From NCBI RefSeq assembly GCF_015244745.1, contig NZ_JABCQI010000001.1, forward strand, positions 124,001 to 188,000: a stretch of DNA of 64,000 nt. The letters are read 5' to 3'. This document shows, piece after piece, positions 18,827-27,917 of this stretch. Position numbers and translations under genes: made by a program. This DNA comes from Gluconobacter cadivus. GTDB lineage: Bacteria > Pseudomonadota > Alphaproteobacteria > Acetobacterales > Acetobacteraceae. Position 1 is the stretch's first letter, and each line of letters opens with the position of its first letter. The notes beneath the pieces are model-generated. The model was not told the DNA's origin, did not search any database, and worked only from the letters and a program-made list of their open reading frames with translations.

Positions 18827-20260
18827 TCAGCGCCCCAGATCACGCAGGCGCATGCCTGCAAAAAGGTTGGCCTCCAGCTTTTCGAGCGAGACGCCTTTCG
18901 TTTCGGGAACGAACAATACGGTCACAACGATGAAAAGACCATTGAAGAGGGCAAACATCAGGAACGTCACGGACGCCCCCATCATGGCCATGCCGAGCGG
19001 AAACACGTTGGAGATGGCCCAGTTTGCGGCCCAGTTCGTCACGGTCGAGCAGCCAATCCCGAAATCGCGTCCCCGCGTTGGTTGCACTTCCGAGCACAGC
19101 GTCCAGACCAGCGGCCCTTCACCAATGGCAAACCCGGCCACGAACAGAAGCACAAACCCGCAGAGCAGAAGCTGGGATTCAAAACTGTTCGCCCCGACGG
19201 CCAGCAGTGTTCCAACACCCGCCAGAGAAAAAGCTGCAATCGCGCAACTGAGGATCAGCAGCGGCCGCCTGCCCCAGCGATCGACACAGGCGATCGCAAC
19301 CCCCGTCAGCGCCATATTCGTCAGCCCGACGAGGGTCGTCGCCCAGATGGCGGCGTTCGTTCCGAAATGCGCAGCCTGAAACACGCGCGGCGCGTAATAC
19401 AGGAGCGCGTTGATGCCCGAGAGCTGCTGCATGATCTGAAGCAACATGCCGAGAAAGACCGTCCGTCGGAAATTGGGGTTGCTTTTGAAAAGCCCAATCC
19501 CCGCGCCGCTGCTTTTCTGGAGCCGCGACTGAATATCGACCAGTTCCGCTTCCGCCACTTCCTCATCGGATCGCAGGCTCTGCAAAACCCGGCGTGCGTG
19601 CTCCGTTTCCCCCCGCATCATCAGCCAGCGAGGGCTGTGCGGCAGGATCAGAACAATCACAAGAAAGAAACTGGCCGGGACCGCCATAATACCCAGCATC
19701 CAACGCCAGTGCCCTCCCGAAGCCAGCAGGCTGTCCGAGACGAAAGCCAGAAAAATCCCGAGAGAGACCATGAGTTGGTAAAACGAAATCATGGCTCCGC
19801 GAACGGATTCAACCGTGATTTCGGAAATATAAAGCGGCGCTGCAAATGCCGCGACACCGACCGCAAGCCCCAGAAAAATCCGGCCTACGATCATGATCGC
19901 AGCGCCCGGAGCAAGAGCGCAAAGCAGTGTGCCGATCAGAAACAGGATTGCGGCCCCGAGCATCGCGCCCGTTCGCCCGAACCGAACCGAAATCCGACCA
20001 GCAAATAGCGACCCAACCGCAGCCCCTGCCATCATAGAGGATACGATCCAGCCTTGCAGAACGTCGCCCGCATGAAAATCGGTTGCAATGAAAGGAAGGG
20101 CGCCCGCGACAACGCCGGTATCAAGACCGAACATCAGTCCCGCTAACGCTGCCAGAATACCAAGGGTTGTCGCCCGTGCGGTGCTGCGGGTCTGTCCTGT
20201 CGACAGACCTTCGCTGGAAGACGCAGCAATCCCAACCATACCCTTAGTCACCCCAAACAT
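18827..20260 (-). CDS. Sugar/proton symporter, GalP/XylE type MFS
   Basis: A 477-aa sugar porter family transporter. Signatures: GLMFGLDTGVVAGALPF (helix 1), the motif-A region SVRFGRTGAMLG, GRIFLGLAVGVAAF (helix 4), PESPRWL-like LPHSPRWLMM before the long central loop, QQLSGINALLYYAPRVF (helix 7), DRWGRRPLL and PETKGVSLE at the C terminus. It likely imports galactose, xylose or glucose. The start is uncertain: a hairpin ends two bases before this ATG, and an in-frame ATG at 20239 is possible. Confidence 0.9.
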   Translation of the reverse strand: MFGVTKGMVGIAASSSEGLSTGQTRSTARATTLGILAALAGLMFGLDTGVVAGALPFIATDFHAGDVLQGWIVSSMMAGAAVGSLFAGRISVRFGRTGAMLGAAILFLIGTLLCALAPGAAIMIVGRIFLGLAVGVAAFAAPLYISEITVESVRGAMISFYQLMVSLGIFLAFVSDSLLASGGHWRWMLGIMAVPASFFLVIVLILPHSPRWLMMRGETEHARRVLQSLRSDEEVAEAELVDIQSRLQKSSGAGIGLFKSNPNFRRTVFLGMLLQIMQQLSGINALLYYAPRVFQAAHFGTNAAIWATTLVGLTNMALTGVAIACVDRWGRRPLLILSCAIAAFSLAGVGTLLAVGANSFESQLLLCGFVLLFVAGFAIGEGPLVWTLCSEVQPTRGRDFGIGCSTVTNWAANWAISNVFPLGMAMMGASVTFLMFALFNGLFIVVTVLFVPETKGVSLEKLEANLFAGMRLRDLGR

Positions 20261-20262
20261 AT

Positions 20263-20282
20263 CCCCTCATACCGGCGAGGGG
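20263..20282 (-). promoter_or_regulatory. Hairpin at the sugar transporter start
   Basis: Perfect 6-bp repeat CCCCTC/GAGGGG with an 8-base loop placed directly before the transporter ATG; the GAGGGG arm is the only purine-rich Shine-Dalgarno candidate. In mRNA sense it would sequester its own ribosome site. About 15-30 bases upstream (20297-20310) is the near-palindrome TTCCGAAATCGGAA, a possible operator. Confidence 0.4.
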
Positions 20283-20372
20283 AACAGAACCGAATGTTCC
20301 GAAATCGGAAACAGACGGTCCTGTATTTAATGATCAATCAGGGGTGTGGTCTATATCGAAACCAACAGAAAA

Positions 20373-21776
20373 TCACTTTTCCGCGTAAGGATTTTTCGTT
20401 CCGCGCAATTGTACGCGCACCGGAACGCCCGGCATGTGGAACGTTTCACGCAGGCCATTGACCAGATAACGCTTGTAGGAATCGGGAAGCTGTTCCGCAC
20501 GCGTGCCAAACAGAAGGAATGTCGGAGGACGTGCCTTCACCTGCGTCATATAACGCAGTTTGAGGCGACGACCGTCCACCAGAGGCGGCTGATGGCGCTC
20601 AAGCGCATCTTCGAACCAGCGGTTCAGTTCACCCGTCGAGATGCGCGAGTTCCAGATCTCGTAAACCTCCCGCACGGCTGGAAGAAGACGGTGCACGCCC
20701 GCTCCCGTGAGTGCGGAGAACGTCACAACCGGAATACCCCTGACCTGCGCCAGAGAAATTTCCAGACGGTCCAGAATCGCCTTTTTCGTCGCGTTCCGGT
20801 CCTCGACCGCATCCCACTTGTTAAGCGCAATGACACAGGCGCGGCCTTCGCGCTCGATCAGACGACCAATCTGGAGATCCTGCTCATGCACGCCGAGCGT
20901 CGCGTCGATCACCAGCACGACCACTTCCGCCATTTTCAGGGCTTCGATGGAAGCCGAAACGGACATACGCTCCAGATGCTCCTCGACGCGGGCACGCTTG
21001 CGCATTCCGGCCGTATCGACGAGTCGGATCTCGCCCTGATCGTCATGAAGCGTGACTGCAATGGAATCGCGCGTCAGCCCGGCTTCAGGACCGGTAATCA
21101 TCCGCTCTTCGCCAAGCAGACAATTCAGAAGCGTGGATTTTCCAGCATTGGGCCGTCCGATAATCGCCAGACGCAGCGGACCCGCCGGACGTTCGTCCTC
21201 CTCGCTCCCCTCTTCGCCTTCGCTCTTGGGAGCTTCCCGACGACGCTGTTTTTCAGCCGGAGGCAGACGCTCGGCAATCTCGCCCATCAGATCGGCAATG
21301 CCTTCGCCGTGTTCGGCTGACAGTGCCAGCGGAGTGCCAAGACCCAAGGAATAGGCTTCAAGCGCCGCATTCGTCCCGGCCTGCCCTTCTGCCTTGTTGG
21401 CGATCAGCAGGACAGGACGGTTCTGACGCCGCAGCCAGCTTGCAAAATGGGCATCCGCAGGCGTGATACCAGAGCGTGCATCAATGCAGAACAGCACCAG
21501 ATCCGCCATCGCAACAGCAGATTCCGACGAAGCGCGCATCCGGCCGTACAGCGTATCGGGTGCTGCTTCTTCTAACCCGGCCGTATCGATCAGTCGCACA
21601 CGGCGGCCACGCAGAAGGGCTTCGCCCTCCTTGCGGTCGCGCGTAACGCCCGGCATGTCGGAAACGATCGCCTGACGGCGGCCGACAAGCCGGTTGAACA
21701 GAGTGGATTTCCCGACATTCGGGCGCCCGGCAATAACAACAACGGGCAGGTTCTCAGAGGTCATTCGTTCAGCCAT
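20373..21776 (-). CDS. der: Ribosome biogenesis GTPase Der (EngA)
   Basis: Essential GTPase with two tandem G domains and a C-terminal KH-like domain, acting in 50S subunit maturation. In the 467-aa protein the first P-loop is GRPNVGKSTLF (about residue 16) and the second GRPNAGKSTLL (about 185), with the DxAG motifs DTAGLEE and DTAGMRK and NKWD at about 305. The loop between G domains is charged (EGEEGSEEDE). ATG at 21776 overlaps the bamB stop by eight bases; an internal ATG at 21764 is an alternative. Confidence 0.95.
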   Translation of the reverse strand: MAERMTSENLPVVVIAGRPNVGKSTLFNRLVGRRQAIVSDMPGVTRDRKEGEALLRGRRVRLIDTAGLEEAAPDTLYGRMRASSESAVAMADLVLFCIDARSGITPADAHFASWLRRQNRPVLLIANKAEGQAGTNAALEAYSLGLGTPLALSAEHGEGIADLMGEIAERLPPAEKQRRREAPKSEGEEGSEEDERPAGPLRLAIIGRPNAGKSTLLNCLLGEERMITGPEAGLTRDSIAVTLHDDQGEIRLVDTAGMRKRARVEEHLERMSVSASIEALKMAEVVVLVIDATLGVHEQDLQIGRLIEREGRACVIALNKWDAVEDRNATKKAILDRLEISLAQVRGIPVVTFSALTGAGVHRLLPAVREVYEIWNSRISTGELNRWFEDALERHQPPLVDGRRLKLRYMTQVKARPPTFLLFGTRAEQLPDSYKRYLVNGLRETFHMPGVPVRVQLRGTKNPYAEK

Positions 21777-23169
21777 AGGCCCGCAGAACGGCATCCTGCG
21801 ACAGAGCCAGCACATGACCGTCACAGACGATCGGCTGAACCTGACACGGGGCAACGGTCTTGCGGGTCAGTTCAAGTTTCCCGGTCACGGCGTTCACGAC
21901 CGCCATGCCTTCTTTCGGAAAGGTGGAGAAGCAGACCAGCTTGCCATTCACCAGAAGCGGTCCCACCCAAGCGATGGCATCCTTTTCCACATCTACCCGG
22001 ACAAAGCGACGAAGCTGCGTGATCCAGCGGACATGCCCGGACAGACGATCCAGACAGGCAATCTGCTGATCCGTGGACAGCACATACATCCAGTCGCCAC
22101 AGATCGCCAGAGGGCTCTGTCCGCTGACTTCACGTTCCCACAACCGTCGGCCTGAACGCATGTCGATCGCCACCAGCACGCGGGACATGGACACGGCATA
22201 GGCCGTGCCGTCCTTAATGACCGGCGCGCCCCGGATGCAGGAGAAATCCAGCATGGCGCCCATGCCGTTCGTGCCACCCAGACTGTCGCTCCAGACCATC
22301 TCGCCTGAAGCCGCACGCAGGGCAACCAGATCGCCGCTGCCAAAGCCCGCGAGAATAACACCATCCACAAAGGCTGGAGCGGACTGGCCGAAAATGACCG
22401 TGTCGGACGCCGTTGCCTGATACGCCCAGACCTGATGGCCCGTATTCGCATTCAGCGCGATCAGACGCTCGTCAATGGTTCCGAAGACCATCAGGCCTTC
22501 TGCAATCGTGGGTGCGGAACGACCCGGCGTTCCCGTACTCACGCGCCATTTTACCTTGCCTGTCAGCGCGTCGACCGCAAGAGCCTGAGCTACGCCGTCC
22601 ACGATGTAGAGCGTGTCTCCGTCAAGCGCGAGGCCACCACCGATATTGGTGGAACGGCTTGCCGAAGATGCAGGCTGGCGTGTCCAGACAAGGCGGCGGC
22701 CCGGCCATGTCCAGGCCTTAACCACGCCTTGCGCGTCCGTCGTGTAGAGATGTCCGTTTCCAATCACCGGAGGAGACTGGATCGCGCCACGATTAGTCGG
22801 CATGATGGCGATCATGGACAGGAAACTGGATGGATCGGTCGGCGCACCGATGGCCTGACTCCAGGCCAGATCCGGACCATTCCAGGCAGCATTCACCGCG
22901 ACATGGGACGGACGACCGCCTTCCTGAAGCCATTCCCGAACCGGCTGCACCGGACCCAGATTGATCGGCGTATGATCGTCGTGATCAACCGTCAGCCCGG
23001 CCCCGGTGGACAGCACATCGACACGATGCCCGGCCAGAGGTGGCTTCTTGTCGTCTTCAAACAGGCTGCATCCGCCGAGGACTGCGAGCGCACTGCCTGA
23101 GCAGGCCGTCCGAAGCAGAGCCCTGCGGTTCACGGGGAGAGAAGAGCGGGAAAGAACAGGACGGCGCAT
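21769..23169 (-). CDS. bamB: BamB-like outer-membrane assembly lipoprotein
   Basis: A 466-aa PQQ-like eight-bladed beta-propeller lipoprotein, a scaffold of the BAM complex that inserts outer-membrane barrels. The lipobox is LGGC near residue 34, after RRALLRTACSG. Repeated propeller blades are seen as GHLYTTDAQGVVKAWTWPGRRLVW, LALDGDTLYIVD, ALDALTGKVKW-like and LIALNANTGHQVW. The order yfgM-bamB-der is conserved in proteobacteria. The start overlaps the upstream stop as ATGA. Confidence 0.92.
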   Translation of the reverse strand: MRRPVLSRSSLPVNRRALLRTACSGSALAVLGGCSLFEDDKKPPLAGHRVDVLSTGAGLTVDHDDHTPINLGPVQPVREWLQEGGRPSHVAVNAAWNGPDLAWSQAIGAPTDPSSFLSMIAIMPTNRGAIQSPPVIGNGHLYTTDAQGVVKAWTWPGRRLVWTRQPASSASRSTNIGGGLALDGDTLYIVDGVAQALAVDALTGKVKWRVSTGTPGRSAPTIAEGLMVFGTIDERLIALNANTGHQVWAYQATASDTVIFGQSAPAFVDGVILAGFGSGDLVALRAASGEMVWSDSLGGTNGMGAMLDFSCIRGAPVIKDGTAYAVSMSRVLVAIDMRSGRRLWEREVSGQSPLAICGDWMYVLSTDQQIACLDRLSGHVRWITQLRRFVRVDVEKDAIAWVGPLLVNGKLVCFSTFPKEGMAVVNAVTGKLELTRKTVAPCQVQPIVCDGHVLALSQDAVLRAYG

Positions 23170-23852
23170 CAACCGGCGTCTCCAAATGTCTCAAGCAGGG
23201 CCTGCGCACGCGCACGCACCCCTTCGGTCGCGTTTGCACTGCTGACGATCTGTGTCAGGATACGCCGGGCTTCCTTCTGCTGGTCGGCCGTCGCGCCGGA
23301 TCGCAGATCCAGCGCCACAAGACCTTCCTGAGCGAGAGGCGCCCATGCTCCACCACCCTGCGCCAGAGCTTCATAGCCCGAACGGATCGCCTTCGGGTCA
23401 GCAGGAGAGGCCGTCTGGGCGTTCAGGCCCATATAGCGCGCCATGTCCCGCAGAGACGGTTCGGCTGAGGAATCATCCGCAACGCTTTTCCATGACTGGA
23501 GAGCCGCAGCGTCCTGATGTGCCTGAACCTGAAGGTCGGCCAGACGCAACGCAGCATAAGAGCGCGCACCCGCAGGGCCATGCTCCGCCAGATCCTGCAA
23601 GGTTGCGGTGGCTTTGCTGATGGCCGCAGCGTCCCGCTTCGGATCAGACAGAGCAGCCATGGCTGTGAAATAGCGTGCCGATGCTGCCTTTTGTGCGACA
23701 TGGCGCGCATGGCTGTTCCAGCCCCACACACCACCCCCGATGGCACCAACGAGCACAACGACGCCAGCTACGGCACCAATCCGCCGTGCCATGGCCCGCA
23801 ACCGCTGCGCCTGCATTTCTTCGTCAATCTGCGTGATGAAATCGTCTGCCAC
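23169..23852 (-). CDS. YfgM-like tetratricopeptide membrane protein
   Basis: A 227-aa protein with a short cytoplasmic N terminus (VADDFITQIDEEMQAQRL), one membrane helix (about residues 24-42) and a periplasmic TPR-like helical region. It matches YfgM, an ancillary SecYEG/chaperone partner located beside bamB in many proteobacteria. I chose the GTG at 23852 because GGGGA lies seven bases before it and the conserved domain starts there; more upstream starts lack support. Confidence 0.85.
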   Translation of the reverse strand: MADDFITQIDEEMQAQRLRAMARRIGAVAGVVVLVGAIGGGVWGWNSHARHVAQKAASARYFTAMAALSDPKRDAAAISKATATLQDLAEHGPAGARSYAALRLADLQVQAHQDAAALQSWKSVADDSSAEPSLRDMARYMGLNAQTASPADPKAIRSGYEALAQGGGAWAPLAQEGLVALDLRSGATADQQKEARRILTQIVSSANATEGVRARAQALLETFGDAG

Positions 23853-24039
23853 CTGGTCCCCTGCTGGATCGGTCTTCAAACTGTTTGCACAACCATACAG
23901 GTGCCGAACCGTCGCGGCAAACGCTTCACACGCCCGGACAGATATTCGCGTAGCGCGCAGTACTGAAAAACCGGTTTTCGTCAGAAAATCCGACCGACAT
24001 TCAGACTTCCTTAACGCGGCCCAACGCATCCTGACGGCC

Positions 24040-24342
24040 ATGAAAAAGCCTGCCCCGCTCCTGTTGTTTCCGCTGGTATTCTGCGCCCTTGACGGCTGCG
24101 CGCCGGACCGTATCGCGTCCGCCATTACCGGAAAGGACTGCAACACGGCCTATCTGTATGACAATGAGAGTTTCTGTGCCCGCCCGATCGGGCCACCTCC
24201 GCCACAACCTTACTGCACGACGAGCTTTGAAGGTACGACCTGCTGGGCGCGTCCTGACCTTATGCCCAATGTCGCCCGCCAGACCTATGAAGGCCCGACG
24301 ACATTGACACCGCTTCAGAATCAGGAACGCATGGGGCAGTAA
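24040..24342 (+). CDS. Small Cys-rich lipoprotein, 100 aa
   Basis: I do not recognise the family. A signal peptide ends in the lipobox-like LDGC (residue 20). The mature part contains five further cysteines (KDCN, SFCA, YCT, TCW), suggesting disulfides in the periplasm, and a proline run (PIGPPPPQPYC). It is divergent from yfgM with 187 bases between them, so it has its own promoter, and converges on the next gene. Confidence 0.75.
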   Translation: MKKPAPLLLFPLVFCALDGCAPDRIASAITGKDCNTAYLYDNESFCARPIGPPPPQPYCTTSFEGTTCWARPDLMPNVARQTYEGPTTLTPLQNQERMGQ

Positions 24343-24368
24343 GAGTCGCAAACTGCCCCAACTGGGCT

Positions 24369-24764
24369 TCAGTGATGGCCGAGCTTCCGCCCGGCTGCCG
24401 CAAGATTGGCGGAGAGCGTCTGGAATGATGCCGCAATATGAGACTGAACGGCGGCACTTCCCGCATGGACATGCGCGATCCGCGCACTGGCATCCTGGCT
24501 GATGGCCGTTTCTTCGCGGTTAGCCTGAGCCGCAACGCAGGCATTATAGACGCGGGCGGCCTTTTCATAGGCCGTCACACGGTCAACGCTTTCGTTATAT
24601 TGCGCGACCGTCCCAGCCTTGACGGCTGGCGCCTGCGGCTCAGCACCACATTTTGGAGCCGTCCATGCTGCCTCACCCGCCTGTGCCGTTCCGGCACCAA
24701 CAATTCCTGCGAAAACCAGTCCAAACAGCACCGCCTTACGGCTGGCGGCAACGCAACGTCTCAT
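24369..24764 (-). CDS. Secreted hypothetical protein, 131 aa
   Basis: Family not recognised. The precursor has a clear signal peptide (cleavage after GTAQA, residue 29) and a mature alpha-helical part with two cysteines (PKCGAEP and VYNACVAAQ) that could form one disulfide. The YNESVDRVTAYEKAARVYNACV segment is a regular amphipathic helix. AGGGAG lies seven bases upstream of the ATG. Confidence 0.75.
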   Translation of the reverse strand: MRRCVAASRKAVLFGLVFAGIVGAGTAQAGEAAWTAPKCGAEPQAPAVKAGTVAQYNESVDRVTAYEKAARVYNACVAAQANREETAISQDASARIAHVHAGSAAVQSHIAASFQTLSANLAAAGRKLGHH

Positions 24765-24809
24765 ACAGCTCCCTTTCCTGATTAAAGCGTTGCGCGCCCT
24801 ACGCCCAGA

Positions 24810-26129
24810 TCAAGGCGCAAATTTGGCAGGCTGACCTGTTGGCGCACCCGGAACCTCATTGTCCTGCATCACGACCGTTCCACGGACGATCGTCGCCATC
24901 GGCCATCCCGTGACACGCGTGCCATCGAATGGCGTCCAGCCCGCAGGCGTGACGATCCAGTCATTGGTGATTTCACGCTCTGCCTTCATGTCCACGAGGG
25001 TAAAATCGGCATCGAATCCAACGGCCATCCGCCCCTTGGTCTGCAACCCGTAAACGCGCGCGGGCCCAGCGGCCATCAGATCCACAAGACGCGACAGCGA
25101 CAGACGGCCCGCATTCACATGATCGAGCATGACGGGCACGATCGTCTGCGTCCCTGTCAGGCCAGCCGGGCATTTGGGCCAAGGAAGCTGCTTGGCCTCG
25201 AGCGGATGCGGTGCATGGTCGGAAGACACCACGTCCACCCGCCCGTCCCGCACGGCTTTCCAGCTCGCTTCCCAGTGCGGCCGGTCCCGGAGCGGCGGGT
25301 TCATGACCGCCAGACCACCGAGCTTTTCGTAACATTCCGGCGCCACCTGCGTGAGATGGTTCACCAGAACCTCGACCGTGGAAATATCTCTATAATCTGC
25401 CAGATATTCCAACTCCTCCGCTGTCGAGACATGCAGGATATGCGCCGGACGGTTAGTTTTTCGGGCTAGCGCCATGATGCGACGCGTGCCGAGGAACGCA
25501 CATTCCACATCCCGCCACACACTATGTGTTTCGTAAGGCTGACCCTCGTGGAACATCGGCTTGCGCGCCTGAAGGCGGTATTCGTCCTCCGAATGATAGG
25601 CCACGCGGCGATGGCCAGAGCGCATGACCGCTTCAAGCCCCGCATCATCTTCGATCATGAGATTGCCGGTGGACGATCCTGCGAAAACCTTCACCGCACA
25701 CACACCCGGCTGCTGCTCCAGCACCGCCAGATCCGGCGTATTTTCACGCGTCGCACCGACATACATCCCGACATCCACATGGGCCGTCTTGCGGATATGA
25801 TCACGCTTCCAGTCGATCATCGTCACGTCGGTGATGCTCGGAGACGTGTTGGGCATGTCGAAAACCGTTGCAATCCCGCCCAGCGCCGCAGCGCGCGTTC
25901 CGGTTTCCAGTGTTTCAACTTCCGGCTTGCCCGGATCACGCAGATGAACATGCGCGTCGATCAAACCGGGCAGAACATGCAGGCCACGCGCGTCAATCAC
26001 CCGATCCGCTTCATCCGTCGAGGCAACGGACAGCGACGCGACCTTGCCGTTGCGAACTCCGATATCTGCTTCAGCCTCGCCCCAGGGAAAGACGCAGCGT
26101 CCACCGCGGATGATCAGATCGTAATGCAT
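24810..26129 (-). CDS. pyrC: Dihydroorotase (class I)
   Basis: Third step of pyrimidine synthesis, cyclising carbamoyl aspartate. The 439-aa amidohydrolase has the zinc motif DAHVHLRDPG (about residue 60), DMPNT, the metal-bridge region GVCAVKVFAGSSTG (a carboxylated Lys in this family is typical), HILHVSTAEE (about 240) and SSDHAPH (about 310). The length and DxHVH motif place it with class I enzymes near allantoinase; the latter remains an alternative function. Last gene of a 12-gene minus-strand run. Confidence 0.9.
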   Translation of the reverse strand: MHYDLIIRGGRCVFPWGEAEADIGVRNGKVASLSVASTDEADRVIDARGLHVLPGLIDAHVHLRDPGKPEVETLETGTRAAALGGIATVFDMPNTSPSITDVTMIDWKRDHIRKTAHVDVGMYVGATRENTPDLAVLEQQPGVCAVKVFAGSSTGNLMIEDDAGLEAVMRSGHRRVAYHSEDEYRLQARKPMFHEGQPYETHSVWRDVECAFLGTRRIMALARKTNRPAHILHVSTAEELEYLADYRDISTVEVLVNHLTQVAPECYEKLGGLAVMNPPLRDRPHWEASWKAVRDGRVDVVSSDHAPHPLEAKQLPWPKCPAGLTGTQTIVPVMLDHVNAGRLSLSRLVDLMAAGPARVYGLQTKGRMAVGFDADFTLVDMKAEREITNDWIVTPAGWTPFDGTRVTGWPMATIVRGTVVMQDNEVPGAPTGQPAKFAP

Positions 26130-26157
26130 GTTCCGTCCTTGCAAATCAGTAAGCTAT

Positions 26158-27915
26158 TCATAAAGCGCGCGAGAGAGTTTCAAACGTATCCCCATCCACG
26201 GGAACACCCTCGATATGATGGCGATGCCAGAGCGCATAAAACAGTAATGTCCAGGCCTGCCGCGCAACGCCGCGCTGGCTGGCGCGGGCGAAAAGACGCT
26301 CTACATCCTGCTGCGGCATCATGGCGCGGATACAGGGCTGACGCGCGACCAGCGGCCCCAGACGCGGAGCCTGTTTCTCGATCCATGCCCCTACAGGCAC
26401 CGTAAATCCCTGCTTTGGCGCAAACGGCCGGGCCTGAGGCAATGCGTCCTGAAGCCAGCGGCGCAAAAGCCATTTTCCGTAACCGTCACGCACTTTGAAC
26501 GTCTCAGGTAAAGACCACACCGCTTTGGCCACCACCGGGTCCAGCAGCGGGGTACGTCCTTCCAAAGAATGGGCCATCAGACAGCGATCCAGCTTGAGCA
26601 GCAGATCGTTGGGCAGCCATTCCGCGATATCCAGCGCCTGCGCGCCTTCGAGCCCGGATGTTCCGAGCGCCACTTCCGTCATGGCGATCCCGTGTCGCCA
26701 CTGCCGCCCCCGCTGCGGAAAATTTCGGCCGAAGGTCCCGGAGCGATACGGCGCACGGCCACCTTTCCACCAGGGTTTCATGACCCGCCGATAGCGACCA
26801 TAGCCCGCAAAAAGCTCATCCCCGCCCTCACCACTCAGGATGACGGTCACGTCCTTTTTTGCTTCGCGAGCCAGAAACCATGTCGGGATGATGGCATAAT
26901 CCGCCGCCGGATCGTCCATACACGCTACGATGGCTGGCAGATCGCGCCAGACCATGTCTTCGGTGACGGTCAGGACATGATGCTCCGCACCGACAGACGC
27001 CGCCAGAGCGGCGGCATCGGCGGACTCATCTGCCGATCCGGCATCAAAACGCGCGGTCCATGTTTTGGGGTGCGGCAGTCCAAGCCGATGGGCCGCCGCC
27101 AGAATGACCGAACTGTCGATCCCGCCCGACAGGAACAGCCCAAGCGGTACATCCGCCCGCAAATGGGCTGCCACGCTGTCGAGAATCGCCGTGTCCAGCC
27201 GGGCCAGTGCGTCCGTATCCGTCAGGCCGGCCGGAACCGTATCCCGTGCCTCGTGCAGAACGTGACGGCGGCGTGACTCCACGATTCGCCCGTCCACGAT
27301 CCTGAGCGTCTCACCCGGAAGAAGACGCCGGATGCCCTCGAAAATGGTGTCCTGGCCTGTTGTGAACTGAAGCTGCATCAGTTCATCACGCGCGCCTTCG
27401 CGAACGGCGCGTCGCCCAAATCCGCCCGCAAGCAATGCCTGCGCTTCGGATGCGAAGGCGATGCCGCCTTCGTAAGCCGCAATATAGAGCGGCTTGATTC
27501 CGAATGGGTCACGCGAGAGCACCATTTCATGACGCCCATGCTCGTTCTCCACGATTGCAATGGCGTACATGCCCCGCAATGCGTGGGTATAGCCCGCACC
27601 GTCCTGCAACCACAGGTGCAACGGCGGCTCGCAGTCACTGTGCGTCTGAAAGCAGGTTGTGGGGAAACGTCTGCGGAGGACCGGATCGTTATAGATTTCA
27701 CCATTCGCGATCAGGGCTGCCGCGCCAAGTTTAAAGGGTTGCGCACCGCCTGCGATATCGACGATGGACAGCCGCCGGTGACGCAGGGCGGCCCCCGCCA
27801 GATCCAAGCGCCCCTCCCCATCCGGTCCACGGTGGAAAATTGCCTGTGACATGCGCTCCAGCGCCGCGTGGTCCGGGCGATGTCCCGGCAAACAGGACAG
27901 GCCTGCGATGCCACA
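26158..27915 (-). CDS. asnB: Asparagine synthase-type amidotransferase
   Basis: A 585-aa glutamine-hydrolysing amidotransferase. Cys2 of MCGIAG is the N-terminal nucleophile; HRGPDGEG (about residue 32) and LRHRRLSIVD are class II glutaminase motifs. The PP-loop FLSGGIDSSVILAAA (about residue 245) activates the carboxylate. It makes asparagine or amidates another acid. Being placed with two glycosyltransferases, it may modify a surface saccharide or peptide; sequence alone does not decide. It starts two bases after the GT4 stop. Confidence 0.85.
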   Translation of the reverse strand, partial: CGIAGLSCLPGHRPDHAALERMSQAIFHRGPDGEGRLDLAGAALRHRRLSIVDIAGGAQPFKLGAAALIANGEIYNDPVLRRRFPTTCFQTHSDCEPPLHLWLQDGAGYTHALRGMYAIAIVENEHGRHEMVLSRDPFGIKPLYIAAYEGGIAFASEAQALLAGGFGRRAVREGARDELMQLQFTTGQDTIFEGIRRLLPGETLRIVDGRIVESRRRHVLHEARDTVPAGLTDTDALARLDTAILDSVAAHLRADVPLGLFLSGGIDSSVILAAAHRLGLPHPKTWTARFDAGSADESADAAALAASVGAEHHVLTVTEDMVWRDLPAIVACMDDPAADYAIIPTWFLAREAKKDVTVILSGEGGDELFAGYGRYRRVMKPWWKGGRAPYRSGTFGRNFPQRGRQWRHGIAMTEVALGTSGLEGAQALDIAEWLPNDLLLKLDRCLMAHSLEGRTPLLDPVVAKAVWSLPETFKVRDGYGKWLLRRWLQDALPQARPFAPKQGFTVPVGAWIEKQAPRLGPLVARQPCIRAMMPQQDVERLFARASQRGVARQAWTLLFYALWHRHHIEGVPVDGDTFETLSRAL

Positions 27916-27917
27916 CA

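Noticed and set aside
18773-20008. 411-codon plus-strand open frame
   Set aside because: Antisense to the sugar transporter, which shows all family signatures.
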